NCBI GenBank assembly: GCA_036927565.1
Contig: JAYESD010000010.1
Location: forward strand, 115,164,866 to 115,228,865
From: Tuctoria greenei
Lineage: Eukaryota; Streptophyta; Magnoliopsida; Poales; Poaceae
Length of the DNA stretch: 64,000 nt
Reading direction: 5' to 3'
The notes beneath the pieces were generated by a model that was not told the DNA's origin, did not search any database, and worked only from the letters and a program-made list of their open reading frames with translations. The position numbers were made by a program, and so were the translations under genes. This document shows positions 22,994-34,419 of this stretch, piece by piece. Numbering within the stretch: the first letter of the stretch is position 1; the number at the start of each line of letters is the position of its first letter.

Positions 22994-25900
22994 ATGGAAT
23001 TAGGACTTCTCAAGAGCCGCATCCAGAGCAAGGACAATCTGATGAAGGTTCGGACCTTCATGGGATGGTCCAGCGACTCCTTCAACCACTTGGTCCGTGC
23101 TGGCAAGCTCCTCTTGAAGAAGGAGCGATGTGGGGAGATGGTGTACTTCTCGGCGTACGCCATGGTGGGACTGATCTCACCTTTCTCGAGCTTCATCTTG
23201 ATGCTGCTGGACTTTTATGGCCTCCAACTGCATCACATCTGCCCGCACTCCCTTCTGCTCGTGGCAACTTTCGTCCACATCTACGAGATGTGGGTGGGCA
23301 TGCCTCCCTGCGTCGGCTTGTTCTGAACCTTCTTCACAGCCCATTCCACCGACAAGGGGACAGAGTTGCTTGGCTTCTACTACTTTGTGAAGTGCAAGAA
23401 CTGTCCCTTCAAGTACTTGAAATCATTTCCCTCTCGCAAATTAGACGACTAGAAGAAGGATTGGGTCGTCATTGTAGTGGAGGAGCACGAAAGGTTGGAG
23501 CAGCCCCAAGGACTCCCCAACATTGACATTGATGGCTAGAATGTAGTTCCAAAGCTATCGGATGCATTTAACCCTGTCCTGACCAGGATCCGAGAATGTG
23601 TGGAGGGTGGAGTGACCCCCAGATGGTCTTCGGAAATTTCTTGGTGAACAGGTGGGCTCCGCTAAGGAGGAGGGAGAAGCTCGCCTAGTCTTTCAACAGT
23701 GTGATGGATGACGACCGGATTGAAACCGGTTTGAAATCCAACTTGGATGACGAAGCTTTGAAGTTCCATCTCAAGAAACTTCAGCACGGGTCTATCGCCG
23801 ATGACGCTTTAGCTCTGCTGGCCACTTTCCCGCCTCTAAACATGATTCCAGAGATCAGGAGGCAACTCCGGAGGAAGATGCTGGCGCTAGATGACCTCGG
23901 TGAGGTGGAGAAGTGTAGGGCCTCCAGGGTTGTAATACCTGGAGCTTCCGAGGCGGTGGTCGCCCCTACGCCGAGCCGAAATGTTGATGACATCGGCAAG
24001 GGCTTGGGCAAGGAGCCAGCCGGATCTTCTTGCCAGAAGAGAAAGCTGAGGCATGCCGATGGGAGCTCCATCAGGTCTGCTCCATCTACATCTTACCCTT
24101 CTCCTCGGTGAGGGAGATCTTCTGCGGTGACACCTCCTCCAGTGCAAGCGTCCTCAAGAGGCACCAATTCTTTACAGTCGACTCTGGTTCTGGTGCCAGC
24201 TATGGGCTCCAGGTCTGGTAGTCCTTCCCAGTCAAGGAGGACCTCGGTTGGGGCAACACCAACGACGATGACAGGCTCCGGGCGACATTCTGGAGATCCC
24301 TCCGTGCCAACCACAGCAAGTTCCGGCTCTGAGCCTCCGGCGAAGAAGTTCCGCGCCGATTGGAGCGGTAGCCTCCCAAAGTAAGCTTTGCTTTTTCACC
24401 TTGATTTGCCACTCTTATTTTTTTCATGTTTTGAATATTCCAATTTTTTTACCGCAGGGTGTCAAAGACGGGGTCTGAACCTCCGGTCTCTATTGCAACA
24501 ACCGAAACGGTGCAGACGGAAACTCCAGCTTCAACCTCCGTGCCTCCTCAAGTGGTGGCTGAAGTCATGGCAGCTCCGGCGCCAGCTGTCGTAGATCTAG
24601 ATTCAGATTCATCGCCAGAGACTCCTGTGGTAGCGGCGGACCACGGGGAAGACATGCATGAAGACGCTCCAGTAGCAGCGTCACCAGCGACTGAAGCTCC
24701 GGCATAGGACGCTGATATGGTGGAAGCTCCGGCAACGGGCCTAGAGGTAATTGAGGCTCCGATCGCTGCGCGAGAAGTTGCTGCTGAGCTGGTAGATGAA
24801 CCGGTGGTGCCAGAAGCTCCGGCCCTTGAGCTGGAAGTCGTTGATGCCCCGGCAACCGAGTCGGTGGTACTTGAAGTTCTGGTTCTTGAGCCGAAAGTTG
24901 TTGAAGCTCCGGCAGTTGAGCCAGAGGTAACTGATGTATCTGCGCCTGAACCAGCAATGGAAATGGCTTCGGGTGAAGCTCCAATGACCACCCCAGAAGT
25001 ATCTGCTCCGGAGGTGCCAATGCCCGTGGCAGAACACCATGAAGAGGCGGAAGTAGGCTCTTCAACCGAAGAGCCAGTAATTGAAGTTCCCGCATCAGGA
25101 CCTTCAGCTTTGGCTCCGAAAGTAGAAGTTCCCCCAATGGGTTCTTCCCCCGCTGTTGCCGAAGACCTCCAAGAGGGCGGCCCCAGTGCCATGTAGAAAC
25201 TCAAGGAACCATGCTTGTGGCGTGGGACCCTATTATTGTTCTTGAAGACCCCATGGAGCCAGCGGAGGTGACCCCGGCAGGTCTAGAGCCAATTCCCTTG
25301 GCATTGACCATATACAATGCCTGTTCAAGCCTCCGACAAGTTCAGCTCGCCTTCGATCACGAAAGTATGGCCCTTGAAGAGGAGCGTCACACCTTGAGGC
25401 ATTGGCGCAACAGGCTCCACTTCGAGACCAAGCTTGCACAGATGAGGCTTGCTGATCAGAAGGAGTGGGTGAAGAGAGAAACGGCCCAGATGGAATACTG
25501 GGGCAAACTGCTGGAGGAGAAGGAAGCCGCCATCAGGGCGCTCGACGCGAGTTCTCGGGAGATCCTCGAGCATGCCAAGGAAAGGAGTGATGCTGCTGAC
25601 GAGCATCACGAAAACCTCAATGAATTAAAAGAGGTCCTCCTGCAGCGTCGAGCAGACCTTGATGCAAGATAAGAGAAGCTCCTGGAACTGCAGGAGGATG
25701 TTTTGAAAAGGGAAGAAGAGCTCGGTTAGAAGGTGACTCTGGCTAAGTAAAATTTGGTTGATCGCTCTAAGAAGTTTGATCTGTGGAGTAAGGAGGAGGA
25801 GGAAAAGTACTGGAAACCGGAGTAGGAGCTCTCGAAAAGAGAAGCTGATGTTGCCCCCAGAGAAGCGAAAGTAAGGGACAGGGAGAAGGACCTGGCGGAA

Positions 25901-26430
25901 CGGCGGAACCGCATCCACCTCCGGGAGACGGAGCTAGCCGACCGTGAAAAGCAAGTAGCTGAGAATATGCAGCAACATGCCAAAGCGGTTGAGCGCCTCG
26001 CTCGGGAGAGTTCGGAGCTAGCAGCTGCCCGAAGGTCATTGGAGGAGCTGCGGAGCTCGAGGGCAACCGAATCCCTGATGGTATGGGATTTACTGGGACT
26101 TGTCTACAGAGCCCTTGTGCCTCTTGGCTTCAGTCCAGTACGCTCGGCGGACCCAGCGTAGGAGCTGGACCATACGCTGGTGGTGCTTGGTTCTACTGGC
26201 AGCAAACTCGACGCAATGGGTGATGTCATCGCGGATCAGCTGGAGACGGAAGGGAAATCTCTGGCCAAAGACGTCGCTGTGTATGTCTTGGCGTGTTACA
26301 AAAGCTGAGATACCCAATTTTCTCTAGATCCAGTCTTTGAAGGACTCATTGCCAAAGAGGAGGATGCTGCCAAAGCTAGTGTCCAAGAAGCTGCCAAGAA
26401 GGTTGCTTCGTTTTTCCGCCGGACTTAGAT
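22994..26430 (+). pseudogene. Antisense extra gene of B (PF04195-type), with intron
   Basis: It runs opposite to gag-pol and lies between the integrase end and the 3' LTR. ATG 22994 opens MELGLLKSRIQSKDNLMKVR. A domain like 'putative gypsy type transposon' PF04195 follows (SPFSSFILMLLDFYGLQLHH, near residues 63-82). A middle region, an intron (24381-24457) and a long Ala/Glu/Pro repeat part (24480-25190) lead to a coiled coil (25330-26080) and a C-terminal helix region (about 26250-26430). Stops near 23324, 24109, 24705 and 25194 and at least two frameshifts make it a pseudogene. Extra antisense ORFs are known in Tat-lineage elements; their role is not established. Confidence 0.72.
24381..24457 (+). 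other. Intron in the antisense gene of B
   Basis: GTAAGC at the start, a T-rich 3' part and TTACCGCAG at the end bound 77 bp. The coding phase fits: codon AA|G is split across the junction, and without splicing a TAA follows at once (24382). Both flanking reading frames then join without a shift. The intron is AT-rich against GC-richer exons, as is usual in plants. Confidence 0.75.
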
Positions 26431-26439
26431 CCTCCAGTA

Positions 26440-27460
26440 GCTAGGACCTTTTCCTTTTGTCTTTTGTTGAAACCCTGATTTTGTAATTCAGTACTTTGAA
26501 TGAATGAAATCCACTTTTTCTACAATGAATTCCATTTTGTTGTCCTTGTCTTCAATACACTGTCCTTTATCTTGTTTGCCCTCTGGTAGATGTACACAAT
26601 TTGATTGCGAACATGTACCAAAAGGATTTGACGATGTGTTGATGACTTGGACACTTCGAATTTATAGCTTTTAGGTCCGAAGTTTATTTCCGACTTCTCG
26701 AGGGAGCTTTTATAACGTAGACAGCAGGCCCCCTGGGGTTGTTGGAGCTTGGTAGGTCCGACGGCACCCACTATCAACGCGTGGAACATCGACGACGGGT
26801 CCCCTAGGAGGTTGTCGGAGCTTGATAGCTTCGGCATCGTCCACCATCGCTCTGTTTTTCCTGTACATTAAAGACAAGAAAAAGAGTAAAACTCGTCCTC
26901 TTGTCTATAAATTATTTGTGACTTATTGTTCCTATTGGAGTTTTAGATCCAAAGAAATTCTATATGATAACAAGCACATTGATGTAATCTCTCCAGATCT
27001 GCTTGCTTTTTTAGTACTCACCCTACTTAGGCCTGTCGAATGTAGGTGGAGTGGCATACTTAGGGTGCAGGACTATGCTAAGTCGGTAGCACACTCCAGA
27101 CCTATGTTGGCTTGGCGTTCAGGCAAGTAGACTATGCAACAATTTTAAGATCCAAAGAGACCAACAATATAACTTGTAACACATATAAATAACTTGGACT
27201 AAAACTTAAAAAGAATTGCACAACTTCATTATAGACAAGAAGGATAAAAATAATAATTCGAAAGACTGAGCCTTGTACAAAAATAAATGCATGTGGAGTC
27301 TGTTTTCACATAATAATGTCTTTCATTATAGGTCTGGATTACAGGAGAGACAAGGACACACTTAGGGTGCATGACCAGGCTAAGTGCGTTATACATCTTG
27401 TACTAGCTCAGGGCAGGTAGCTACACTTTTAGTGTTGTGACTGTATCAAGTGTTACTTGA
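26440..27460. other. Spacer between the convergent genes of B
   Basis: Bases 26460-26520 resemble a plant 3' UTR for the plus-strand gene (TTTTGTAATTCAG, AATGAATGAAAT), consistent with polyadenylation there. The rest is AT-rich without a coding signal. The pol of B ends from the other side at about 27573, so the two genes are tail to tail. Confidence 0.45.
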
Positions 27461-27510
27461 ACTTCCCGGACCCTCCCGGAGGGGTCCAGATGCTCTCCCG
27501 GAGGACCTAC
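27460..27510. repeat. Near-palindromic GC repeats after B pol
   Basis: GGACCCTCCCGGAGGGGTCC at 27468-27487 and a partial copy (CTCCCGGAGGACC) follow the end of integrase. Related copies sit in the RNase H insert at 29780-30060. Confidence 0.7.
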
Positions 27511-27572
27511 CTAAATCTGTATATTGACTCTATAATATACATTGTGTGTAATTACAGACTCACCTACGTGAT

Positions 27573-28911
27573 TCTAAGTATTAAACTTACGGAGGTGCTC
27601 GATGTTCCATGGATTAGGAAGCGGAGTCCCATACTCAGTTGCCAAGCGAACGCATCCGGGACGGGATACCTTGATCACTCAGAAGGGACCTTTCCAACTG
27701 GGGGAAAGTTTATTCATTCCTTCACGAGTTAGTATTTTCTGCAGCACCGTATCGCCTTCCTCGAGTTGTCGGTTGCGCACATGCCTTTGATGATAGTGCC
27801 AGAGCATTTGGCGATAGCGTGCATTCTGAACAGCTAATTGGCACCTTCCCTCATCGACGAGGTCAAGGTCTTCACGTCGAAGCTAATCCTGCGTGGCTTC
27901 GTTAAAGGTCCGGACCCGGAGCTACCCCATGGTGATCTCCAGAGGAAGGACTGCTTCAGCTCCGTAGACCAAGGAGAAGGGTGTCTCTCCAGTTGAACGG
28001 TTAGGTGCAGTCCTGCTTGCCCATAGTGCGGACAGAAGCTCTTTGATCCAATTGTCTCCATGCTTTTTCAGGCGCTCATATGTGCGCACCTTGAATCCTT
28101 TTAAAATTTATGCATTTGCTCTCTCGGCTTGACCATTGCTTGCTGGGTGAGCTACTGATGTGTAGCTGACTTGAATGCTGAGATCTTCGCAATATTCTTG
28201 GAATGCAACACTTGTGAATTGGGTTCCATTGTTAGTTATGACTTTATTCGGAACTCCAAATCTGCATATTGTGCACTTCAAGGACTTGATTGCTGATTGC
28301 TTGTTGATGTTCACAACTGGAGTAGCTTCCGGCCACTTGGTGAACTTGTTGATGGCGACGTACAGGATCCTGTAACCTCCGATAGCTTTTGGGAATGGTC
28401 CCTAGATGTCCATACCCCACACAATTAATGGCCATGTAGGAGGTATCATTTGTAGTGATTGAGCCAGTGTGTGAATTTGTTTTGCGTGGAACTGGCACGC
28501 TTCACATTTTTTCACCAACTCCACTGCGTCTTGGAGTGATGTAGGCTAGTAGAAACCGTGTCGAAAGGCTTTATCGACCAACGTGCGGGAAGATGCATGG
28601 TTCCCACACTCGCCTCAATGTATCTCTGCGAGGAGCTTGCGACCTTCTTCCCTTGCAATGCATCGCATTAGGACGCTGTTGGCACCACACCGGTAGAGAT
28701 CCCCTTCTACCAGCGTGTATCTTTTAGCCAATCTGACGATCTGGTCAGCGGACACACCGTCTTCAGGAAGGATGTTGTCCTTCAAGTAGCTCCGGATCTC
28801 CGAGATCCATGCATCGGAGCTAACTTGAGCTTCTGAGACTTGCGTGCTGGGTTGCTCGAAGCTTCCGACAGCACCTACGACTCTTGGTGGATGCCATGGT
28901 AATAGGGCCAC
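27573..28911 (-). pseudogene. Integrase of B
   Basis: Minus strand: an N-terminal segment (SDQIVRLAKRYTLVEGDLYR-like, with Cys pairs near 28510: KKCEACQFHAKQ) precedes a decayed first Asp segment (IVWGMDI-GPFPKA). The second Asp segment reads VITNNGTQFTS with Asn instead of Asp, and the Glu lies in HPASNGQAERANA. The tail has LSALWASRTAPNRSTGETPF, YGAEAVLPLEI and WNIEHLRKF at the end. Stops are scattered. Losing the second catalytic Asp would abolish activity even without the stops. Confidence 0.8.
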
Positions 28912-28984
28912 CGGGACTGCCAGCTTCGAGATGCTGGTCTCACCCCCTTCGCTCAGTTCGGTAGGCTGAGTTGTTGGTCTTGAA

Positions 28985-29310
28985 AACCTTCAGACAAAGA
29001 TTCCATTGGGAGCCAGAGCTCCGATTGAAGCCTTCGTCGAGAGTTTGTCGGCTTCAACATTATGGAGACGCTGAACATGATCGAGATCCATGACTTTGAA
29101 GTCTTTCTGAAGCCTCTGGACTTCAAGGAGATAGACGGCTAGCTGGAGGTTGTTGCAGCAGCATTCACCTTTGACTTGTTTTATGATGAGTTGTGAATCA
29201 CCCTTCACCAATAGTTGTTTGACAACGTAGGATAGTGCCACCTTGAGCCCATAGATGAGAGCTTCATACTCTGCCATGTTGTTGGTTTCCTTGAATTCAA
29301 GGTGAACCAT
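28985..29310 (-). pseudogene. Second (archaeal-type) RNase H of B
   Basis: A stretch of 106 codons contains TNNMAEYEALIYGLKVALSY, LLVKGDSQLIIKQVKGE and HNVEADKLSTKAS, with the catalytic Glu in EYEAL and Asp in GDSQL and EADKL. This second RNase H, following the usual one, is the mark of Tat-lineage Gypsy elements. It would degrade template RNA. The stretch itself is open. Confidence 0.8.
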
Positions 29311-30300
29311 GTATTTGAACTTCTCCCCGGTCGGAGATTGGGGAAGGATTCCAGCTCCGCCCCCTGCTTCTGTACAAAACCATCGAAGTATAGAGTCCAG
29401 TGAGGTTCGGTGAAGACTGGGACCTTGGGTTCCGGCTTCTGCTCACTAGGCCCCCAGGATTAGATGGAGATGGAGTCCACTCCGCCATGAAGTCAGCCAA
29501 AGCCTTTCTCTTGATTTCGTGTCATGGCACAAATTCGAGATCGAACTCATCCAACTCCGCTGCCCACTTGGCGATGTTCCCAGTAGAATTAGGGTTATGC
29601 AATATAGCACGCAGTGGATAAGAAGTTACCACTGATATCTTGTGGGCTTGGAAGTAGTGACGAAGCTTTATTGAGGCAATAAGAACTGCGTAAAGCAGCT
29701 TATGCAAATTGATGTATCTGATCTTGACATCGTGGAGTACTTCACTAATGAATTACACTGGGCGTTGGATGGTCCGTACCCTCCTAGAAGGGCTCGGAGC
29801 TTCCTCTCCATCGATCCTGACCCTCCCAGAGGGGTCCAGGCCTTCTTGTTGAGCTTCCTGGACCTTCCCGGAGTGGTCCAAAACTTCTTCTTGTTCAACT
29901 CGGACCTTACTGGAGGGTCCGAATTGCCTTGGTCAACCAGGTGAACCCCCTCTAGCGAGAGAGGTTGATCCCCTAGCATTCCTCCTTGAGGTTCTGTGTC
30001 TGGGGGCTGGGACCCAGACTCGCCTTCAGGTAGCTCCAGACCCTCCTGAAGGGGTCTAAGCTCCTAATCTTGATGTGGCTCTGGTCTTTCCGCAACCAGG
30101 ACCATGCTCACAACTTCCGTAGTTGCAGAAATGTAAAGCAGTGTAGGCTCATGGGGTTCGAAACTACCAAGATTGGTGGGGTGGTGAGGAGCTGCTTCAG
30201 CTCTTGAAATGCCTTTTCTGCTTCTTCAGACCAATGAAATTGTCCGGTCTTCCTCAATAGCTTGAAGAAGGGGAGTGCCCGCTCTGCCAGCCTTGAAATG
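29311..30300 (-). pseudogene. First RNase H of B with a repeat-bearing insert
   Basis: The N-part (AFQELKQLLTTPPILV, then TFLQ/ATTEVVS-like) lies near 30240-30130. The C-part (LLYAVLIASIKLRHYFQAHK, NIAKWAAELDEFDLEFVP, ADFMAEWTPSPSNPGG) lies at 29710-29460. Between them about 350 bp encode a Pro/Gly/Leu-rich stretch not expected in the fold. It carries five near-palindromic repeats. Frame changes and stops occur on both sides. Confidence 0.7.
29780..30060. repeat. Dispersed near-palindromes inside the RNase H of B
   Basis: Five variants of a roughly 20-bp word resembling GGACCCTCCCGGAGGGGTCC occur, at about 29777, 29817, 29862, 29902 and 30039. They match the copies after pol at 27468. Confidence 0.75.
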
Positions 30301-31100
30301 AACCGGCTGAGCGCAGCTAAACATCCAGTTAGCTTCTAGACGTCTTTGATGCGGGCTGGAGGCTGCATGTCTTCTATAGCCTTGATCTTCATCGGGTTTG
30401 CTTCGATTCCTCAGTGAGTCACTAAGAAACCAAGGAGTTTCCCAGAGCTAACCCCGAAGACACACTTGTCCGGGTTTAGCTTGGTGCGTGTGATGCGCAG
30501 CTTGTCGAAGACGGCTTGTAAATTGTCAAGGAGTGACTCCTTGTTCTTGATCTTCACAACAATGTCATCGATGTACACCTCCACCAAGTATCTAATTAGC
30601 TCTCCAAACATTTTGTACATAGATCGCACAAAGGTTGAAGCAGTGTTTTTGAGACCAAAGGGCATGGCAGTATAACAATACAATCCATCTATTGTTATGA
30701 AGGCAGTATGCTCTTCATCTTCGCTAGACATTTGGATTTGATGATATCCGGAGTACGCATCTAGGAAACACAATAGCTCACACCCGGAGGTGGAGTCTAC
30801 TATCTAATCTATTCTAGGTAGTGGAAATGGATCTTTTGGACATGCCTTATTTAGTGTGGTGTAGTCGATACACATCTGAAGCTTCCTGCCAGCCTTGGGT
30901 ACAACAACTGGGTTTGCCAACCATTTTGGATGAAAAACCTCTTGGATAAAACCAGCTTCGAGCAACTTCTTGATCTCCTGTCAGATGAAGTTTTGCTGCT
31001 TGATTGATTGTTTCCGAGGCTTCTAGTGTACAGGCCATGCATCGGGATAAATCTTCAGATTGTGCTCAATCACCTCCCTAGGGATCCTAGGCATTTGTGA
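30240..31100 (-). pseudogene. Reverse transcriptase of B
   Basis: Minus-strand motifs in order: IKKLLEAGFIQEVFHPKWLA, PVVVPKAGRKLQMCIDYTTL, PFPLPRID, then the 120-codon open stretch 30773-30411 with FLDAYSGYHQIQM, CYTAMPFGLKNTASTF and the catalytic VEVYIDDIVVKI (intact YIDD), then LLGFLVTH and IEDMQPPARIKDV. Stops lie near 30411, 30805, 31023 and elsewhere. RT copies the element's RNA; here it is a relic. Confidence 0.85.
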
Positions 31101-31145
31101 CGGTTGCCAGGCAAACACCACGAGGAAGGTGATGAGTGCGAGTTC

Positions 31146-31987
31146 CTATTTGTTGTTCAGACCTCCCGATATACGGGTGGTTTGAGCAGCATCAGAACCG
31201 ATTTGGGCGACTTTGATGGAAACGTCGGTGTCACCACTTGGTTGCACACGTGGTGTAGAGGTTGAGCCCCGATGACGAGTGCTCGGGGGTTGAGCAATGA
31301 GCTCTTTGCCGGAGGTTCCTTCTTGTGATGTGGCAAGCACATGGAGTTCCTCTAGCACGGTGACTCGTGCAATGTGGTCTCCACGGATCTGGAGGATGCC
31401 TGAAGGTGTCAGCATCTTCAACACCATATAGCCGTAGTGAGCTGCGGCCATGAACCTGTACAAGGCAGGCCTGCCCAAGATGGCATTGAAGGATAAGATG
31501 ATTTGTGCGATGTCAAAGACCAGCTTCTCGGTCCTGTATTTCTCCTGAGTTCCGAAGATCACCGGGGGTGTGATGGATCTGAGAGGGCTAATGGCCCCCG
31601 GACCTACTGCAGAGAAAGGGCGTGAGGGATGAAGGTCCGAAGGTATGAGCTGGAGCTTGATGAAGGCTTCATAGCTCAGGAGGTTCAGCCCCGCACCTCC
31701 ATCCACCAAAACATGGTAGAGATGAACATTGTTGATGGTAGCTGGCCAGCTGCGATCATGTTTTGGGGGCAGTCCGTAGCATTGAAGGTGATGGCAAAGT
31801 CCATCCATTTCCGATGAGGTTCCGCCATGGCAGTAGGAGCTACAGCGGCCATGTCCCGCCGCATTGTCTTGAGAACGCGGCGAGAAGTGATGTCCCAAGA
31901 ACCACCATAAATGGTGTTCAGGGTCTTCCGACGCTCGTTGTCAGAGATGTCAGAATCATCGTCTACTGTGTTGTAGACAGCCTTCAA
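31146..31987 (-). pseudogene. Protease region of B
   Basis: The stretch holds WMDFAITFNATDCPQNMIAA, then LYHVLVDGGAGLNLLSYEAF with the DGG active-site variant usual for Tat elements. FNAILGRPALYRFMAAAHYG and LKMLTPSGILQIRGD follow. Two overlapping frames are needed, so a frameshift lies near 31700. It would mature the polyprotein. Confidence 0.82.
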
Positions 31988-32002
31988 GACCTTCTTGGAA
32001 TC

Positions 32003-33542
32003 CTAAAAGCCTAGCTCCGGTTCAGCCGGAGCTTCGTCAACTTTCTTTTTTCCTTCCCGTTGACGGAAAGGAGCTTCTTCTCGGTGCTTGTTGTAGCGCT
32101 CGATAATGTTTTGGACCTCTCGGCAGTCCTCCAGATTTTGCTTGTCCGTCTTATGGATCGGACACCACATTTTAGAGCTACTGTCATCTTCTGACGAAGG
32201 ACGAGGTTGTTTTTCGAGGCGTGGCCCCCGGCCACCCGGAGCTGCAGCAGCCACAGTAGTAGGTGCATCGACTGACTACTTTTTCTTGCCGTTGGACTTC
32301 TTATTCTTTTTCCCACCTCCGGAGGTAGTGGCTTCAGCTTTGGAGGACTTTTTGTTAGCCTCCCGAGCTGGCTTTAAGTGCATTTCTCGACCCTTTGCTG
32401 CCCGAGCGCACTTGTCGGCCAGGATGAACAACTCCGTGATGCTGGTGACTTCTTTAGTCGCCAGCTTCTCCAACATTTTCTTGTCTCGGACGCCCTATCT
32501 GAATGCGACAATAACAGAAGCATTCGAGATAGAAGGGATGTTATTGCGTACCTGAGAAAACCGTTGGATAAAGGATCGCAGTGATTCCCTCGTTGCTTGC
32601 TTCACAGCAAACAAGTCCAATTCAGTGTCTAGTTGGGTATAAGAACTTCTGAAGTTGGCAGTAAACTATTGACATAGCTCCGTCCAATTGTTGATGGAGT
32701 CGGGTGGAAGACTCATGAACTAGGACTTGGCGGTCCCAGTTAAAGCCACAGCGAAGTAGTTAGCCATCACGGCTTCATTGCCCCCCGCTGCAAGTATAGC
32801 AGTGAGTGGATTTGAATGAATTCAACGAGGTTAACAGTCCCGTCAAATTTCTGCGGTAGATGAGGCTAGCACTTTTGTGGCCAGCGGACCATGTGTAGGT
32901 TCCTAGCCAAGGAAGAACAACCTCCTCCTACTCCCAATGGAGCAGGGTTGTCCAGAGCCTCTCGCCTTTCGCGAGCACGCTCAATATGGACACGGTCGTC
33001 CTGGTGTCGGTAGCGGTGGTCAAGCTCTAACCACAAATCATGTGTCGAAAGTCTTGACATGGTCTGGGTGCGATGTGCCCCAGAAGGCAGCGACATCACC
33101 TGTTGAGATACAACACGCCTTCGATGCTGTGACATGTGAGGACCAAGTCTTCCAGACAAGGTCCTACGTTGAGCTGGTGCCTGCCCCGAAGGGGCGGACC
33201 TTGGTTGCTGATGGCATCGGCTGCGGCTGCAACCAGATGCTACACATCAGCGTGCCGCTGCTCCATCGCACATTGAGGTGCTCCGGGCGCTAGTGGGTGC
33301 TCCAACAGAGTTTGCGCAGCAATTAGCGTGTTCTCAGGGTTGTTGTTTGTCGATTCTGTGACCGACACAAGTACCCAATACTTCTGTCTAGCATTGTTCA
33401 CCGAAGCAGATGGTGGTGGTGGTGGTGGTGCGATGTCTTCTAGGACAACGGCACCCACTGGTTGTTGTAGGTTGGAAGGATTCCCTCCAGTAGGTTGCAC
33501 AACATTGTTACCGTTGGATAATCCTGTGGCAAAGTTCACCAT
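32003..33542 (-). pseudogene. gag of B
   Basis: Minus-strand ATG near 33542 (MVNFATGLSNGNNVVQPTGG) leads to a Pro-rich segment (a GGT run at 33410-33430 encodes the prolines). The capsid follows in fragments (KFDGTVNLVEFIQIH near 32850, LFAVKQATRESLRSFIQRFS near 32600). A Lys-rich linker and the knuckle-like WCPIHKTDKQNLEDCREV near 32160-32105 come next. The last stretch, to about 32003, is open for 83 codons. Several stops and frameshifts break the rest. Confidence 0.78.
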
Positions 33543-33559
33543 CTTGTGATCTTAGGGCC

Positions 33560-33577
33560 CCCCTACCTGGCGCCAAA
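33560..33577 (-). promoter_or_regulatory. Primer binding site of B
   Basis: On the minus strand TGGCGCCAGGTAGGGG begins two bases after the LTR end CGACA. It fixes which LTR is 5' and the direction of the element. I could not assign the primer tRNA with confidence. Confidence 0.7.
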
Positions 33578-34419
33578 TGTCGAAGCGTACGAACGACACT
33601 TCTCCCGGTACTACTAAAATGTAGCCCACGAAGGTTCTTGTATCGGTTTGAGCGCGCGGAGATCTTAAACAAGATGATGACACGGAGGATTTACGTGGTT
33701 CGGGCCGCGTGAGCATAATACCCTACTCCGCGGGGTGTGTGTTGTTGTATTGAGGATTTTGGTAGTGCTGGCGTGCTTATGAGCTTGCCTATTTTGTACC
33801 GAGTAGCACATCTCTTTTATAGACCAAGGAGTGGCTGTTACATGGGTTGTCTGGCCCGACATGTGGCCCTGGCGGTTACTATAGCCTCATACACGGTCTA
33901 AATGTGCTTAAGCGCCTTAATAGTGTGATAACGCGCTTTAATGGCGGCGTTACCAATATTAAGGTTCCTTTGATCATGCGCCATTAATATTGCATTAATG
34001 GCACGTAATCAGGCCTTGTAAATGTAGCGGTAAATGTCCCTTGAATGTCTGTGCTATTGGAGATCCATCTGTATTCCCGTTGATTTCGTAGGTCCGGAGG
34101 CTTCACACGTGGCAGCTCCAGAGCTTCCCCTCGTGGGGAGATAGGTCCGGAGCTGCTATATACATGGCGGCATCGGAGCTCCCCTCCACTGAGGGTTAGG
34201 TCCGGGGTCATTATCCACGTGTCAACCACGGAGCTTCCCTATGTTGGGAGTTCAACTCTGGTCTTACATTACACGTGGCAATCCCGGATCTACCCATATG
34301 AGGGAGGCGGGTCCGATGCGATGTGACACGTGGGGCCTGAGGAAGCCTTCGACTCTGACATGTGGAACTCTTGCACTTCTTACGGTATCATAGGGTACCC
34401 GGTACGCAGGGTACCGACA
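33578..34419 (-). repeat. 5' LTR of B
   Basis: 842 bp with TGTCG...CGACA ends. It matches the split left LTR and is flanked by the duplicated GGTTG. Confidence 0.93.
33815..33822 (-). promoter_or_regulatory. TATA box in B 5' LTR
   Basis: The minus strand reads CTATAAAA then GAGATGTG, in the middle of the LTR upstream of the primer site. The left LTR has the same word twice. Confidence 0.5.

Larger units (their letters stand above)
14094..34419 (-). mobile_element. B: Tat-like (RIRE2-type) Gypsy element
   Basis: The LTRs at both ends share TGTCG...CGACA termini and the target duplication GGTTG. The primer site lies inside the right LTR on the minus strand, so the element reads right to left: gag, protease, reverse transcriptase, RNase H, a second RNase H, integrase, then an extra gene on the opposite strand, then the left (3') LTR. 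The double RNase H and the antisense PF04195-type gene place it in the Tat lineage. All genes carry stops or frameshifts. C is inserted in the left LTR. Confidence 0.88.

Noticed and set aside
24548..25204. 218-codon minus-strand frame rich in Ala, Ser, Thr and Gly
   Set aside because: It is the mirror of the GC-rich Ala/Glu/Pro repeat part of the plus-strand gene of B. No motif and no start context.
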